A stretch of DNA of 64,000 bases from Streptomyces sp. SLBN-31 (GCF_006715395.1 NZ_VFNC01000001.1:2976001-3040000); one strand, 5' to 3'. Positions 41,353-50,375 are shown, counted from the stretch's first letter. Translations and numbers: made by a program. Notes: a model not told the origin generated them from the letters alone.

Positions 41353-41950
41353 CCGAGCCGCCGCGCAGCTTCTCGTAGTAGGCGGTGCAGGCTTCGTACG
41401 ACGGCAGCAGCCCGGTCTCCCGGGCTTCGGCCAGCGACGGAGCCTGCTCGTCCTTCGGGGAGAGCACCGGACGGATGCCCTCGGGCCAGGTGATGCCCAG
41501 GTCCGGGTCGAGGGCGTGCACGGCGTGCTCCCGCTCGGGCGCGTAGCCCTCCGACGCCAGGTACACCACGGTCGCGTCGTCGGTCAGGGCCATGAAGGCG
41601 TGGCCGAGCCCTTCCGCGATGAACACGGCGTGCCGGGTGTCGTCGTCGAGGCGTACCGCCTCCCACTGGGCGAACGTCGGCGAGCCGACGCGCAGGTCGA
41701 CCACCACGTCCAGGACGGCCCCGCGCACACAGGTGATGTACTTGGCCTGCCCGGGCGGCGTGTCCGCGAAGTGCACGCCGCGGACCACGCCCCAGCGGGA
41801 CACCGAGAGGTTGGCCTGCCGCAGCGACAGGTCGTAGCCGATGGCCTCGCGGAACTCGGCGCCGCGGTACCACTCGTGGAAGCTGCCCCGCTCGTCGTGG
41901 AAGATCTTCGGTTCGAGCGCCCAGGCGCCTTCAATACCCAGTGATCGCAC
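41342..41950 (-). CDS. rfbC: dTDP-4-dehydrorhamnose 3,5-epimerase family protein
   Basis: A protein of 202 residues with the RmlC cupin fold. It shows HDERGSFHEWYR, RQANLSVSRWGVVRGVHF with the catalytic His in the GVHF stretch, and VVVDLRVGSPTFAQWEAV; the DP pair acid is in LDPDLGITWPEG. It would epimerise dTDP-4-keto-6-deoxyglucose at C3 and C5. The GTG at 41948-41950 follows GAAAGG. It lies on the opposite strand from rfbABD, 4 bases after a glycosyltransferase gene and probably co-transcribed with it. Confidence 0.9.
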   Translation of the reverse strand: MRSLGIEGAWALEPKIFHDERGSFHEWYRGAEFREAIGYDLSLRQANLSVSRWGVVRGVHFADTPPGQAKYITCVRGAVLDVVVDLRVGSPTFAQWEAVRLDDDTRHAVFIAEGLGHAFMALTDDATVVYLASEGYAPEREHAVHALDPDLGITWPEGIRPVLSPKDEQAPSLAEARETGLLPSYEACTAYYEKLRGGSVSD

Positions 41951-41954
41951 GCTG

Positions 41955-43910
41955 TTACGCCTTTCGAGCCTTGGAAGCCGACGCCGTACGCCGCCCGAGG
42001 ACCGCGGCGAGCGCACGCCGCGCCCTGCGGGCCAGCCGGCCCACGGCCGAGGGCCGTGGAGTGCGGACCACCTTGACCGAGCCGTTGGCCGTCCGCAGGG
42101 TGAGGGGCAGCGGCAGGGACCGCGCGTCCGCGTCGTCGGGCGCCGGGCACAGCGCGGCCCGCCAGGTCCCGCCGCCCAGTTCGCCGACGGGCAGGGACGC
42201 CTCCAGCACGGCCCCGTCACCGGCCGGGGCCAGCATGCCGGGTGTGTCCACCGACCGGCCCTGCGAGGTCAGCCGCAACAGCGCCGGGCTCTCGACGGGG
42301 ACGTGCAGCGGCAGCGGCACGCGCACCCGGTCGCCGGAGACGGTGACCGTCTCCGGGGCGAGGCGGTCCAGGCCCAGGCGCTTGTTCGCGCGGTCGACGT
42401 CCAGGGAGAGGTTGTCGTGCGGGTCCGTCCAGTACGGCAGCACCACATGCCCCCCGACGACGGCGGCGGAGGCGGCGGCACGGGCCTTGCGCGGGCCCGG
42501 ACCGATCCGGGCCTCCTTGCTCCAGCCGCCCATCCTGACCCGGGCGTAGGTGTCCCACAGCCCGGCGCGCAGCGGACCGCCGTCCACCGCGCCGGCCGGG
42601 TCGACGGTCGCCGTCGCCCGCAGCACCAGCCGCACGTTGCCGCTGTCCCCGACGGGCACGATCTCCCGGGTGACCTCGACCGGCTGGAAGTACTGGGCGG
42701 CGGTGGACCGTTCGCGCACCAGCAGGTCCAGGGCGGCCTTGCCGAACCGGGCGACGATGTCGGAGCCCACCCAGGCCACCGCCTCGGCGACGTTCGGGGG
42801 CGGTCCGTCCAGCGGGGCGCGGACCCCGCCGCCGGGGAACGTCAGCGGCGCGCCGCCCGCCGTGAACTCCGCGGCGATCTCCACGCGCAGCGCGCCGTCG
42901 CGCCACTCGATCTCGCCGGGCACGGCGCGCAGCGAGAGGCCGGCCTCCCACTCGGCGAAGGCCACGACGTCGTCGTACCGGTTCGCCGCGATCAGTGCGG
43001 CCACCACCTGCTGGGTCGGCTGCAGGCCCGCGGCCACACCGGGGCCGAAGCGCTCGGTGGCGACGTGGTGGATCTCCTCGAACAGCTTGCGCCGGTAGTC
43101 CTCCGCCAGCTTCAAGAAGCGCCTGCCGCGCAGCCGCTCCACCATCTCCACGCGCAGCCAGCGGCGGTGGAGGGAGTCACGGACCGGCCCCGGCTCGGTG
43201 TACCGCTCGACGACGTCGAGCGCCTCGCGCAGGTTCTTGAAGTAGCCGACGGGCTCGAACTGCTGGATGCCGGCGTTGGCCGCGTCGTCACGGCGGATGT
43301 GGTAGTAGCAGACGTAGTCGCCGATCACGGAGACGTTGGCGGCGCGCAGGTACGCCTCCACCACGAAGACGTGGTCCTCCAGACGCCGTCTGCCCTCCGG
43401 GAAGCGCAGGCCGGTCTCGTCGAGGAACGCCTTGCGGAACATCTTGTGCGGGGTGAGGCTGTCGATGAGCGGGGCGTCCTCGACGGACGCCCGCGGCCGG
43501 TTGCGGCGGAACAGCTCCACCGGCACCGAGCGGCCGCGGCCGGCCATCTTGCCGACGACGACGTCCGCCTCGTTGGCCTTGCCGTAGCCGTACATCCGCT
43601 CCAGGGCCTCGGTGCCGAGGCTGTCGTCGTTGTCGACGAACATGACGTACTCGCCGTGGGCGGCCGCGATGCCGACGTTGCGCGGCTTGCCGGACCAGCC
43701 GGAGTTCTCCTGGTGGATCACGCGGACCCGGGGCTCCTTTGCGGCGAGCTCGTCGAGCCGGGCCGGGGTGCCATCGGTGGAGCCGTCGTCGACGAAGATG
43801 GCCTCGTACTCGTCGGGCGGCAGGGACTGCTCGAGCAGCGAGGTGATGCAGTCCTCGATGTAAGGCCCCGGGTTGTAGACCGGGACGATGACGCTGACCT
43901 TGACCGGCAT
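41955..43910 (-). CDS. family 2 glycosyltransferase with long C-terminal region, probable wall-polymer enzyme
   Basis: A protein of 651 residues. The N-terminal GT-A domain (about 1-230) has VSVIVPVYNPGPYIEDCI, FVDDGSTDGT, the metal motif in FVDNDDSLG and the acceptor-side RRLEDHVFVVEAYLRA. Residues about 330-620 form beta-rich repeats like the C-terminal domains of TarS/TarP-type teichoic acid glycosyltransferases; the end is basic (GRRTASASKARKA). It would add a sugar, plausibly rhamnose from the neighbouring pathway, to a wall glycopolymer. ATG at 43908-43910. Confidence 0.85.
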   Translation of the reverse strand: MPVKVSVIVPVYNPGPYIEDCITSLLEQSLPPDEYEAIFVDDGSTDGTPARLDELAAKEPRVRVIHQENSGWSGKPRNVGIAAAHGEYVMFVDNDDSLGTEALERMYGYGKANEADVVVGKMAGRGRSVPVELFRRNRPRASVEDAPLIDSLTPHKMFRKAFLDETGLRFPEGRRRLEDHVFVVEAYLRAANVSVIGDYVCYYHIRRDDAANAGIQQFEPVGYFKNLREALDVVERYTEPGPVRDSLHRRWLRVEMVERLRGRRFLKLAEDYRRKLFEEIHHVATERFGPGVAAGLQPTQQVVAALIAANRYDDVVAFAEWEAGLSLRAVPGEIEWRDGALRVEIAAEFTAGGAPLTFPGGGVRAPLDGPPPNVAEAVAWVGSDIVARFGKAALDLLVRERSTAAQYFQPVEVTREIVPVGDSGNVRLVLRATATVDPAGAVDGGPLRAGLWDTYARVRMGGWSKEARIGPGPRKARAAASAAVVGGHVVLPYWTDPHDNLSLDVDRANKRLGLDRLAPETVTVSGDRVRVPLPLHVPVESPALLRLTSQGRSVDTPGMLAPAGDGAVLEASLPVGELGGGTWRAALCPAPDDADARSLPLPLTLRTANGSVKVVRTPRPSAVGRLARRARRALAAVLGRRTASASKARKA

Positions 43911-44039
43911 CGGGCTTCCGAGCCCCCTCGGTTCGCTTGCCGTATGTGTTCGGGCGGTGGCCAGATGCTAACCCGGCCAGGGACTTGGTCCCACTCCGCC
44001 CCGCCCGTGCGAGCGTCGCCGCGATTCGGCCAGTCGTGC

Positions 44040-44330
44040 CTCCTGGCGAGAAGTTCCAGGATCTCGGCGGTGGTGCCGGTCCGATGTCCTCGTCGTGACC
44101 GGCGAGTTCGCCGACGATCTTGTGCTCTCCGGGGGTGCGCCGCCGGGCCGGGGCGTCTCGGTCCGGCCCGGGACCGCGTCCGCGCCGTCGGCGGCGAAGG
44201 AGATCCGCACCAGGACCACGGGCAGGCCGTGCGCGCGGAAGACGTCGGCGAGTTGAGCCGATCGGGTGACCACGCCGACGATGTCCGCCCGGAGGCCGAT
44301 CACGACGAGGGTGGTGCGCGGGTCAGGATG
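44040..44330 (-). pseudogene. relic of an isochorismatase-family hydrolase
   Basis: On the minus strand one frame reads RTTLVVIGLRADIVGVV and then RSAQLADVFRAHGLPVVLVR, like the start of Streptomyces isochorismatase-type hydrolases. After GGAPPE the similarity moves to another frame (HKIVGELAGHDEDI) and then jumps, near 44079-44083, directly to GTTAEILELLAR, the normal C-terminus. About 85 residues of the middle are missing and at least two frame changes are present. No start codon survives at the N-terminus. Identity is from pattern memory and should be searched. Confidence 0.6.
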
Positions 44331-44440
44331 CGTGTGGAGACCTGCGACGGGGTGAGCTCGTCGTGCTCCGCGACCTCTACGATCCGCCGCAGCAGCCGAC
44401 CGAAGAAGACCCGCAGGTTGTGGATCCGGTGGTCGTAGGC
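44300..44440 (-). pseudogene. relic of a MarR-family regulator
   Basis: The minus-strand frame encodes HRIHNLRVFFGRLLRRIVEV and then AEHDELTPSQVST, which matches the first helices and the start of the winged helix of MarR regulators, and then runs out of similarity into a stop. The rest of the wing and the dimer helices are gone. It abuts the isochorismatase relic, and such marR/isochorismatase pairs are common in Streptomyces. Confidence 0.55.
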
Positions 44441-44447
44441 TGGCCGT

Positions 44448-44948
44448 GTGCGCCTGCTCCTGATGTCCGACACCCACCTGCCCAAGCGGGCCAGGGAACT
44501 GCCCGCGCCGCTCCTGGCCGAACTTCCGCGCGCCGACGTCGTCTTCCACGCCGGGGACTGGGTCGACACCGCCACCCTCGACCTCCTGGAGAGCCGGTGC
44601 CGCAGGCTCGTCGGCGTCCACGGCAACAACGACGGACCCGACCTGCGGGCCCGACTGCCCGAGGTGGCTCGCGCCGAGATCGGCGGGCTGCGCTTCGGCG
44701 TCGTGCACGAGACGGGAGCCGCCCAGGGCCGTGAGGCGCGCTGTGCCGCCCGGTTCCCGGACCTCGACGTGCTGGTCTTCGGGCACAGCCACATCCCTTG
44801 GGACACCACCGCCCCCGGCGGCCTGCGCCTGCTCAACCCCGGCTCGCCCACCGACCGCCGACGCCAGCCGCACTGCACGTACATGACCGCCGGTGTCGAG
44901 GACGGGCGGCTGAGGGACGTACTGCTGCACCGGCTGCCACCGCGCTAG
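44448..44948 (+). CDS. YfcE-type metallophosphoesterase
   Basis: A protein of 166 residues of the calcineurin-like YfcE/MJ0936 family. Metal ligands lie in MSDTHLP, FHAGDWVD, VHGNNDGPD, VVHETG and FGHSHIPW, and LLNPGSPTDRR is the usual family end. It would hydrolyse phosphodiesters with two metal ions; the natural substrate is unknown. It begins with GTG at 44448 next to the marR relic and seems monocistronic, closed by a hairpin at 45040. Confidence 0.88.
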   Translation: MRLLLMSDTHLPKRARELPAPLLAELPRADVVFHAGDWVDTATLDLLESRCRRLVGVHGNNDGPDLRARLPEVARAEIGGLRFGVVHETGAAQGREARCAARFPDLDVLVFGHSHIPWDTTAPGGLRLLNPGSPTDRRRQPHCTYMTAGVEDGRLRDVLLHRLPPR

Positions 44949-45039
44949 CGCCCGGTTCCGTCGCCGTACCCGCACATCGCTCGGGCCGGCCTCGCTCGTG
45001 AACGACGCCGCAGGCATCCGGTCGGCGCTACTCGTGGGT

Positions 45040-45071
45040 CCGGGCCGCTGCAGATGCGGCAAGCGGCCCGG
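45040..45071. terminator. bidirectional hairpin between phosphodiesterase and coxG
   Basis: CCGGGCCGCT and AGCGGCCCGG are perfect 10-bp arms around 12 bases, between two convergent genes. Confidence 0.6.
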
Positions 45072-45215
45072 TGCTTCGAGTGTGCGCTTTCACGGACCTC
45101 CTTCCCACAGAGGCACTGTGTCGAGGCAGTCCTGCCTCGTTGTTGCCGCGTACCCCATTCGGGTGCTTTTCACAATTTTTTCTTCGAAGTCGCGAGACCG
45201 GGCCGAAACGGTGTC

Positions 45216-45818
45216 TCAGTGGCCCCTCCGGCGCCGCAGACCGGCGTACACCACCGCCACCACCAGGGCCGCGGCGACGCCCACCGCCGCCCGCTTGGCC
45301 ACCGGCACCCCCGCCGTACGGAACAGGTCGAGCGGCTCGGTCTCCTCCGGCTCCTCCAGCGCCGGAGGCTGGGCCGGTTCCCCCAGCCGCTGGGACAGGC
45401 ACTCGGCGAACTGGCCGATGATCCGGTCGCCCACCTCCGACATCACCCCGCGCCCGAACTGCGCCGGACGCCCGGTCACCGTCAGGTCGGTGCGCACCGA
45501 CACGGCCGTGCCGCTGTCGCGCTCGGCCAGGGTGCTGGTGACCGTGGCCCGGGCGGTGCCCTGGCCGCGCGTCTCCCGGCCGCTGGCGATCAGCACCATG
45601 CGGTGCGCGGTGTCGTCCTGCTCCTCGAAGACGGCGGTGCCCTTGTAGGTCACGGTGATCGGACCCACCTTCACCTTCACCGAGCCCGTGACGGTCTTGC
45701 CGTCGTACTCCTCGACACTCGCCCCGGGCATGCACGGCGCGATCCGCTCGACGTCCAGCAGCGCCCGCCAGGCGTCGTCGACCGGGACCGGCACGGTGAA
45801 CTCGTGGTGCAGTTCCAT
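45216..45818 (-). CDS. coxG: CoxG-type SRPBCC protein with C-terminal membrane anchor
   Basis: A protein of 200 residues. The N-terminal 150 residues are a CoxG-like SRPBCC domain (ELHHEFTVPVPVDDAWRALLD, CMPGASVEEYDG, GRPAQFGRGVMSEVGDRII). A Pro/Glu-rich linker is followed by one membrane helix (VAKRAAVGVAAALVVAVVYA) and a basic end. In cox operons CoxG is thought to anchor the hydroxylase to the membrane. It is the last gene of the operon, 18 bases after the XdhC-type gene. Confidence 0.87.
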   Translation of the reverse strand: MELHHEFTVPVPVDDAWRALLDVERIAPCMPGASVEEYDGKTVTGSVKVKVGPITVTYKGTAVFEEQDDTAHRMVLIASGRETRGQGTARATVTSTLAERDSGTAVSVRTDLTVTGRPAQFGRGVMSEVGDRIIGQFAECLSQRLGEPAQPPALEEPEETEPLDLFRTAGVPVAKRAAVGVAAALVVAVVYAGLRRRRGH

Positions 45819-45836
45819 GACTTCCTCCAGTGGGCG

Positions 45837-46937
45837 TTACGTCGACGGGTGGATCGTGCCCCCGGTCACCGTCAGCGGGGCACCGCTGCCGCCCCAGCGC
45901 AGCGCGACGATCTCGGCGGCGACGGACACGGCGACCTCCTCGGGCGTGCGGGCGCCCAGGTCGAGGCCGACGGGGGAGCGCAGCCGGGACAGCTCGGACT
46001 CGGTGAGCCCGGACTCGACCAGGCGCTTCATACGGTCGTCGTGCGTGCGGCGACTGCCCATCGCCCCGATGTAGGCGGCCGGCCGGCGCAGCGCCTCCTC
46101 CAGCAGCGGCACGTCGAACTTGGGGTCGTGGGTGAGCACGCAGATCACCGTGCGCTCGTCGGTGTCGGTGCCGCGCAGATAGCGGTGCGGCCAGTCGACG
46201 ACCACCTCGACCGCGTCCGGGAAGCGTTTCGGCGTGGCGAAGACGGGGCGGGCGTCGCACACCGTGACCCGGTAGCCGAGGAAGCCGCCGATGCGGGCGA
46301 CCGCGGCCGCGTAGTCGATGGCGCCGAAGACGAGCATGCGCGGGGGAGGGGCGAAGGAGTGCAGGAAGACGGTGACCGCGTCCTCGCGGCGTTCGCCGTG
46401 CGGGCCGTAGTGGCGCAACCCCGTGGTGCCGAGGGCGAGTTCGCCGCGCGCGTCGGCGGTGACGGCCACGTCCAGGCCGGTGGAGCCGAGGGTGCCGGAC
46501 ACCTCGTCGGGCCAGACGGCGAGGCTGGCCCCGACGGGGGCGGGTCCATCCGTCACGGTCGCCACGGTCACCGGCCGGCCCGCCGCGACCGACTCGGCGA
46601 CGGCCGCGAAGGCCGGGTCGGTCTCCCGGGTGACGGGGCGCACCAGCAGGGTGATCTCGCCGCCGCAGGTGAGCCCGACGGCGAACGCGTCCTCATCGCT
46701 GTAGCCGAAGGTCTCCAGCCGTGCCTGTCCGCTCTCCACGACCTCCTTGGCGAGCTCGAAGACCGCGCCCTCCACGCAGCCCCCGGACACGCTGCCCACG
46801 GCCTCGTCGCCGGGCCCCACCGCCATCGACGCCCCGGGGTCGCGCGGCGCGCTGCGGCTGACCGCGACGACCGTCGCGAGCCCGAACGGATGACCGGCCG
46901 AGTACCAGTCGCCGAGCGCCGGGAGGATGTCACGCAC
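45837..46937 (-). CDS. XdhC/CoxI-family molybdenum cofactor insertion protein
   Basis: A protein of 366 residues. The N-terminal XdhC/CoxI domain has SGGCVEGAVFELAKEV and LTCGGEITLLVRPV; the C-terminal Rossmann domain has VFGAIDYAAAVARIGGFLGY with VTVCDARPVFA and ends with IGAMGSRRTHDDR. These proteins bind and sulfurate molybdenum cofactor and load it into hydroxylases of the xanthine oxidase family. The start overlaps the coxE stop by 8 bases. Confidence 0.9.
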   Translation of the reverse strand: MRDILPALGDWYSAGHPFGLATVVAVSRSAPRDPGASMAVGPGDEAVGSVSGGCVEGAVFELAKEVVESGQARLETFGYSDEDAFAVGLTCGGEITLLVRPVTRETDPAFAAVAESVAAGRPVTVATVTDGPAPVGASLAVWPDEVSGTLGSTGLDVAVTADARGELALGTTGLRHYGPHGERREDAVTVFLHSFAPPPRMLVFGAIDYAAAVARIGGFLGYRVTVCDARPVFATPKRFPDAVEVVVDWPHRYLRGTDTDERTVICVLTHDPKFDVPLLEEALRRPAAYIGAMGSRRTHDDRMKRLVESGLTESELSRLRSPVGLDLGARTPEEVAVSVAAEIVALRWGGSGAPLTVTGGTIHPST

Positions 46938-48624
46938 GATCCGCTCCTTCCACGAGGTCCGCCGCCGCGTCCCCGCGCACCACCGCGGCCAGCCGCTCCA
47001 GCGCCGCCAGGCTGTGCCCCTCGACGAACGCGTCCACGCTCGGCAGCGACGCCGCCATCCCTGCCGCCAGCGGCGCGTAACCGGGCCGCGCCTTGCGCGG
47101 GTTGGCCCAGACCACCCGGTGCGCCAGCCGGTGCAGGCGGCGCATCTGGACGCCGAGCAGCTCCGGATCGCCGCGCTCCCACCCGTCCGACAGGATCACC
47201 ACGACCGCCCCGCGCGCCATGCCCCGCTGCCCCCACCGGTCGAGGAACTCGCGCAGCAGCTCCCCGAGCCGGGTACCGCCGCGCCAGTCGGGCACGGCCG
47301 CCGCGAGCGCCGCCATCGCCAGGTCCGGGTCCCGGTGGGAGAGTTCGCGGGTCACCCGGGTCAGCCGGGTGCCGATCGTGAAGACCTCCGTCGGGGCGCC
47401 GCGGGCCGCAGCGTGCGCGAAGCGCAGCAGCGCGTCCGCGTACGGCGTCATGGAACCGCTGACGTCCACGAGCAGGACGACCCTCCGGGGCCGCTCGGCG
47501 CGCGCGTGCCGCCGCAGCCGGGCCGGCTCCCCGCCGCGCCGCAGCAGCTCGCGCACCGTCCGGTGCGGATCGACCTGCCCGCGCCTGGCCGGTCGCCGGC
47601 GCGCGCTGCGCCGCGTCTCGCCGCGCAGCGTGAACGCGGCCAGCAGACGTCGCAGTTGCTCGCGCTCGGCGGTGCTGAGACCGCCGACGTCGCGATGGCG
47701 CAGAACCTCCGTGGAGCTGGCCAGGGTGGCCGCGGGCGGCCCTTGGTGCCGTTCCTGCCGGGCGCCCGGACGCGGTGCGGCGCCCTCCCGGGTGAGGAGC
47801 CGCAGCCGTGGCCGGGGGGCGGCGGCGACCGCACGCCCGGCGGGCTCGGCGGAGCCGAAGTAGGCGGCGAACACCCGCTCGTACCGCTCCAGGTCGTCAC
47901 GCCCCCCGCACAACGTCAGCCGCCCCGCCCAGTACACGTCGGCCCGCATCCCCGGCCGCAACTGGTCCACCGCCCGCAGATAGGCATGCACACGCTCGGC
48001 ACTGGCGTCCACCCCGGCGGCCCGCAGCGCCCGGGCGAACCCGAGAAGCCCGGCATCCCCGGCGGGCGGCCGTGACGGGCTGCCGCCCTCGGGCGGGGTG
48101 TCGCCGGAGCGGGACCGCGTTCGCCCGGCGCCGTCCGCGCGCCGGAGTGTGTTGGTGGTTGCGCCGTCCGTCTTGGGCGTGCCGTTCCCGTGTGGGAGTG
48201 TGTTGGTGGTTGCGCCGTCCGTCTCGGGCGCGCCGTTCCCGTGTGGGAGTGTGTTGGTGGTTGCGCCGTCCGTCTCGGGCGTGCCGTTCCCGTGTGGGAG
48301 TGTGTTGGTGGTTGCGCCGTCCGTCTTGGGCGTGCCGTTCCCGTGTGGGAGTGTGTTGGTGGTTGCGCCGTCCGTCTCGGGCGCGCCGTTCCCGTGTGGG
48401 AGTGTGTTGGTGGTTGCGCCGTCCGTCTCGGGCGCGCCGTCCCCGCGAAGGAGCGTGGCGGCGGTTCCGCCGTCCGTTCCGGGCGCGCCGTCCCCGCGCC
48501 GAGACACATCGGCTGTCCCGCTTTCCGTCCCGGGCGCGGGGGAGCCGACGGTTCGGCCGTCGCGCCCGTCCGCCTCCCGGCGCTCGCTTCCCGCTCCCTG
48601 CCCGTTGTCGGCCATCGTGTTCAC
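46930..48624 (-). CDS. coxE: CoxE-type VWA-domain protein with tandem-repeat N-terminus
   Basis: A protein of about 564 residues. The N-terminal 175 or so are low-complexity and include seven 17-residue repeats (consensus APETDGATTNTLPHGNG) that other CoxE proteins lack. The rest is a CoxE/YeaD2-like region with a von Willebrand A domain (VVLLVDVSGSM, the MIDAS DxSxS; later VVVILSDGWERGD). With the MoxR ATPase it should act in maturing the active site of the hydroxylase. I give the GTG at 48622-48624, which overlaps the moxR stop (GTGA); the ATG at 48615 is the alternative. Confidence 0.87.
   Translation of the reverse strand: MNTMADNGQGAGSERREADGRDGRTVGSPAPGTESGTADVSRRGDGAPGTDGGTAATLLRGDGAPETDGATTNTLPHGNGAPETDGATTNTLPHGNGTPKTDGATTNTLPHGNGTPETDGATTNTLPHGNGAPETDGATTNTLPHGNGTPKTDGATTNTLRRADGAGRTRSRSGDTPPEGGSPSRPPAGDAGLLGFARALRAAGVDASAERVHAYLRAVDQLRPGMRADVYWAGRLTLCGGRDDLERYERVFAAYFGSAEPAGRAVAAAPRPRLRLLTREGAAPRPGARQERHQGPPAATLASSTEVLRHRDVGGLSTAEREQLRRLLAAFTLRGETRRSARRRPARRGQVDPHRTVRELLRRGGEPARLRRHARAERPRRVVLLVDVSGSMTPYADALLRFAHAAARGAPTEVFTIGTRLTRVTRELSHRDPDLAMAALAAAVPDWRGGTRLGELLREFLDRWGQRGMARGAVVVILSDGWERGDPELLGVQMRRLHRLAHRVVWANPRKARPGYAPLAAGMAASLPSVDAFVEGHSLAALERLAAVVRGDAAADLVEGADRA
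48130..48486. repeat. seven tandem 51-bp units inside coxE
   Basis: The array is seven 51-bp units (17 codons each), in frame. Five interior units (48181-48435) differ at very few bases (alternating Ala/Thr and Glu/Lys codons); the first (48130-48180) and last (48436-48486) units are more diverged. The near identity points to recent expansion by slippage or recombination. Confidence 0.92.
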
Positions 48625-49496
48625 GCCCCCCGCGCGGCGAGGACCGCCGCCAGGTCCAGGCCTCTCGCGCGGTCCGCGTCCTCGCGGTACTTCAGTACCG
48701 AACCCAGGGTCGCGACCGCCAGTTCCGCGTCGACCTCGTCGGCGCCGAGGGCGTCCAGGGCCTGGGCCCAGTCGAGGGTCTCGGCCACGCCCGGGGGTTT
48801 GAGGAGGTCCTCGGCCCGCAGTGCCTGCACCAGTGCCGTCACCTGTTCCGCCAGCCGGGCCGAGACACCGGGCAACCGCCGCCGGACGATGGTCAGTTCG
48901 CGGGCGAAGGTCGGGTGGTCGAACCAGTGGTACAGGCACCGCCGCTTGAGGGCGTCGTGCACCTCGCGGGTGCGGTTGGAGGTCAGCACGACCACCGGGG
49001 GCACCTCGGCGCGCAGCGTGCCCAGCTCCGGGATCGTGACCGAGAACTCCGAGAGCAGCTCCAGCAGGAAGGCCTCGAACTCGTCGTCGGCCCGGTCGAT
49101 CTCGTCGACCAGCAGTACCGACGGCTGGGTCTCCAGGGCCTTCAGCAGCGGCCGGGCGACCAGGAAGCGCCGGTCGTACAGCTCGCCCTCCAGCCGCTCG
49201 GCGTCGTGCACGCCCGCGGCCTCGGCGGCGCGCAGGTGCAGCAGCTGACGCGGGAAGTCCCAGTCGTACAGGGCCTGCGAGGCGTCGATGCCCTCATGGC
49301 ACTGCAGCCGGATCAGCGGGGCGCCGAGCGCCTCGGCGAGGGCGGAGGCGAGCGCGGTCTTGCCGACGCCCGCATCGCCCTCGCAGAAGATCGGCCGGTG
49401 CAGCCGGAGCGCCAGGAAACAGGCGATGGCCAGTCCGTCGTCGACGAGGTAGCCCGTCTCCTCCAGCCTGGCCCGCACCTGTTCCGGGCCGCTCAT
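48621..49496 (-). CDS. MoxR-family AAA+ ATPase of the cox operon
   Basis: A protein of 291 residues with Walker A GDAGVGKTAL, Walker B LLVDEIDRAD, sensor VVLTSNRTRE and the arginine-finger region KRRCLYHWFDHP, matching CoxD-like MoxR proteins. With the VWA protein it would remodel the large subunit to complete its metal centre. It sits 24 bases after coxM and its stop overlaps the next start. Confidence 0.9.
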   Translation of the reverse strand: MSGPEQVRARLEETGYLVDDGLAIACFLALRLHRPIFCEGDAGVGKTALASALAEALGAPLIRLQCHEGIDASQALYDWDFPRQLLHLRAAEAAGVHDAERLEGELYDRRFLVARPLLKALETQPSVLLVDEIDRADDEFEAFLLELLSEFSVTIPELGTLRAEVPPVVVLTSNRTREVHDALKRRCLYHWFDHPTFARELTIVRRRLPGVSARLAEQVTALVQALRAEDLLKPPGVAETLDWAQALDALGADEVDAELAVATLGSVLKYREDADRARGLDLAAVLAARGA

Positions 49497-49520
49497 GCCG
49501 TGCGTGTGCGTGATTTGACC

Positions 49521-50375
49521 TCACCCCATTCCGGCCGCCGCGAGCACCGCGCGCCGGGTGAGCACCCGGGCCAGGTGCTCCCGGTACTCGGGCGTGGCCG
49601 ACGCGTCCTGTGACGCGCGGGTGCCCTCCGCCGCCGACTCGGCGGCCCGCGCGACGGCCTCCGCGTCCCCGGCGCCGGTCAGCGCCCGCTCGGTCGCGGT
49701 GGCCCGCAGCGGGACGGAGCCCATGTTGGTCAGGCCGATCCGCGCCTCGGCGATGTGCCCGTCGTCGCGCCGCACCAGCGCGGCCACGCCGACCATCGCC
49801 CAGGACTGCGAGACCCGGTGGAACTTCTCGTAGTGGAAGCCCCAGCCGTCCGACTTCGGCAGCCGCACCTCCACCAGGAGTTCGTCCGGTTCGAGCGAGG
49901 ACTGGAGGTAGTCGACGAAGAAGTCGCCCGCCGGGATCGTCCGCCGCCCGCGCGGCCCCTGCGCCACCAACTCGCCTTCCAGCGCCAGCACCACCGCGGG
50001 CAGGTCGCCGGCCGGGTCGGCGTGGGCGAGCGAGCCGGCGAGGGTGCCCCGGTGCCGTACCGCGGGATCCGCGACGGTCGCGGTGGCGGCCGCCAGCAGA
50101 CCGGCGTGACGGCGCACCAGCGGGTCGTGGACGACGTCGTGGTGCGTGGTCATCGCGCCGATCACCAGCCTGTCGCCGTCCTCCCGCACACCGCGCAGCC
50201 CGGGGATGCGGCCGACGTCCACGACCAGCTCGGGGAAGGCCAGCCTGAGCCTGAGCAGCGGCAGCAGGCTCTGCCCGCCGGCCAGCACCTTGGCCTCCTC
50301 GCCGGCGTCGGCGAGCGCGCGCACCGCCTCGTCGACGCTGGTCGGCCGGACGTAGTCGAATGCCGGAGGGATCAT
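49521..50375 (-). CDS. coxM: FAD-binding medium subunit of a molybdenum hydroxylase
   Basis: A protein of 284 residues. The FAD motifs are AGGQSLLPLLRLRL and TVADPAVRHRGTLAGSLAHADPAGD; the C-terminal CO-dehydrogenase flavoprotein domain starts near 175 (FHYEKFHRVSQSWAMVGVAA). It would carry electrons from the iron-sulfur subunit to an acceptor such as a quinone. ATG at 50373-50375, 2 bases after the coxL stop. Confidence 0.92.
   Translation of the reverse strand: MIPPAFDYVRPTSVDEAVRALADAGEEAKVLAGGQSLLPLLRLRLAFPELVVDVGRIPGLRGVREDGDRLVIGAMTTHHDVVHDPLVRRHAGLLAAATATVADPAVRHRGTLAGSLAHADPAGDLPAVVLALEGELVAQGPRGRRTIPAGDFFVDYLQSSLEPDELLVEVRLPKSDGWGFHYEKFHRVSQSWAMVGVAALVRRDDGHIAEARIGLTNMGSVPLRATATERALTGAGDAEAVARAAESAAEGTRASQDASATPEYREHLARVLTRRAVLAAAGMG

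Noticed and set aside
44985..45215. Gene in the gap before coxG
   Set aside because: Only a hairpin and an AT-rich T-tract stretch are seen; no frame has a ribosome site.
48130..48486. CRISPR-like array
   Set aside because: The 51-bp units are contiguous with no unique spacers and stay in the coxE frame as a 17-residue protein repeat.
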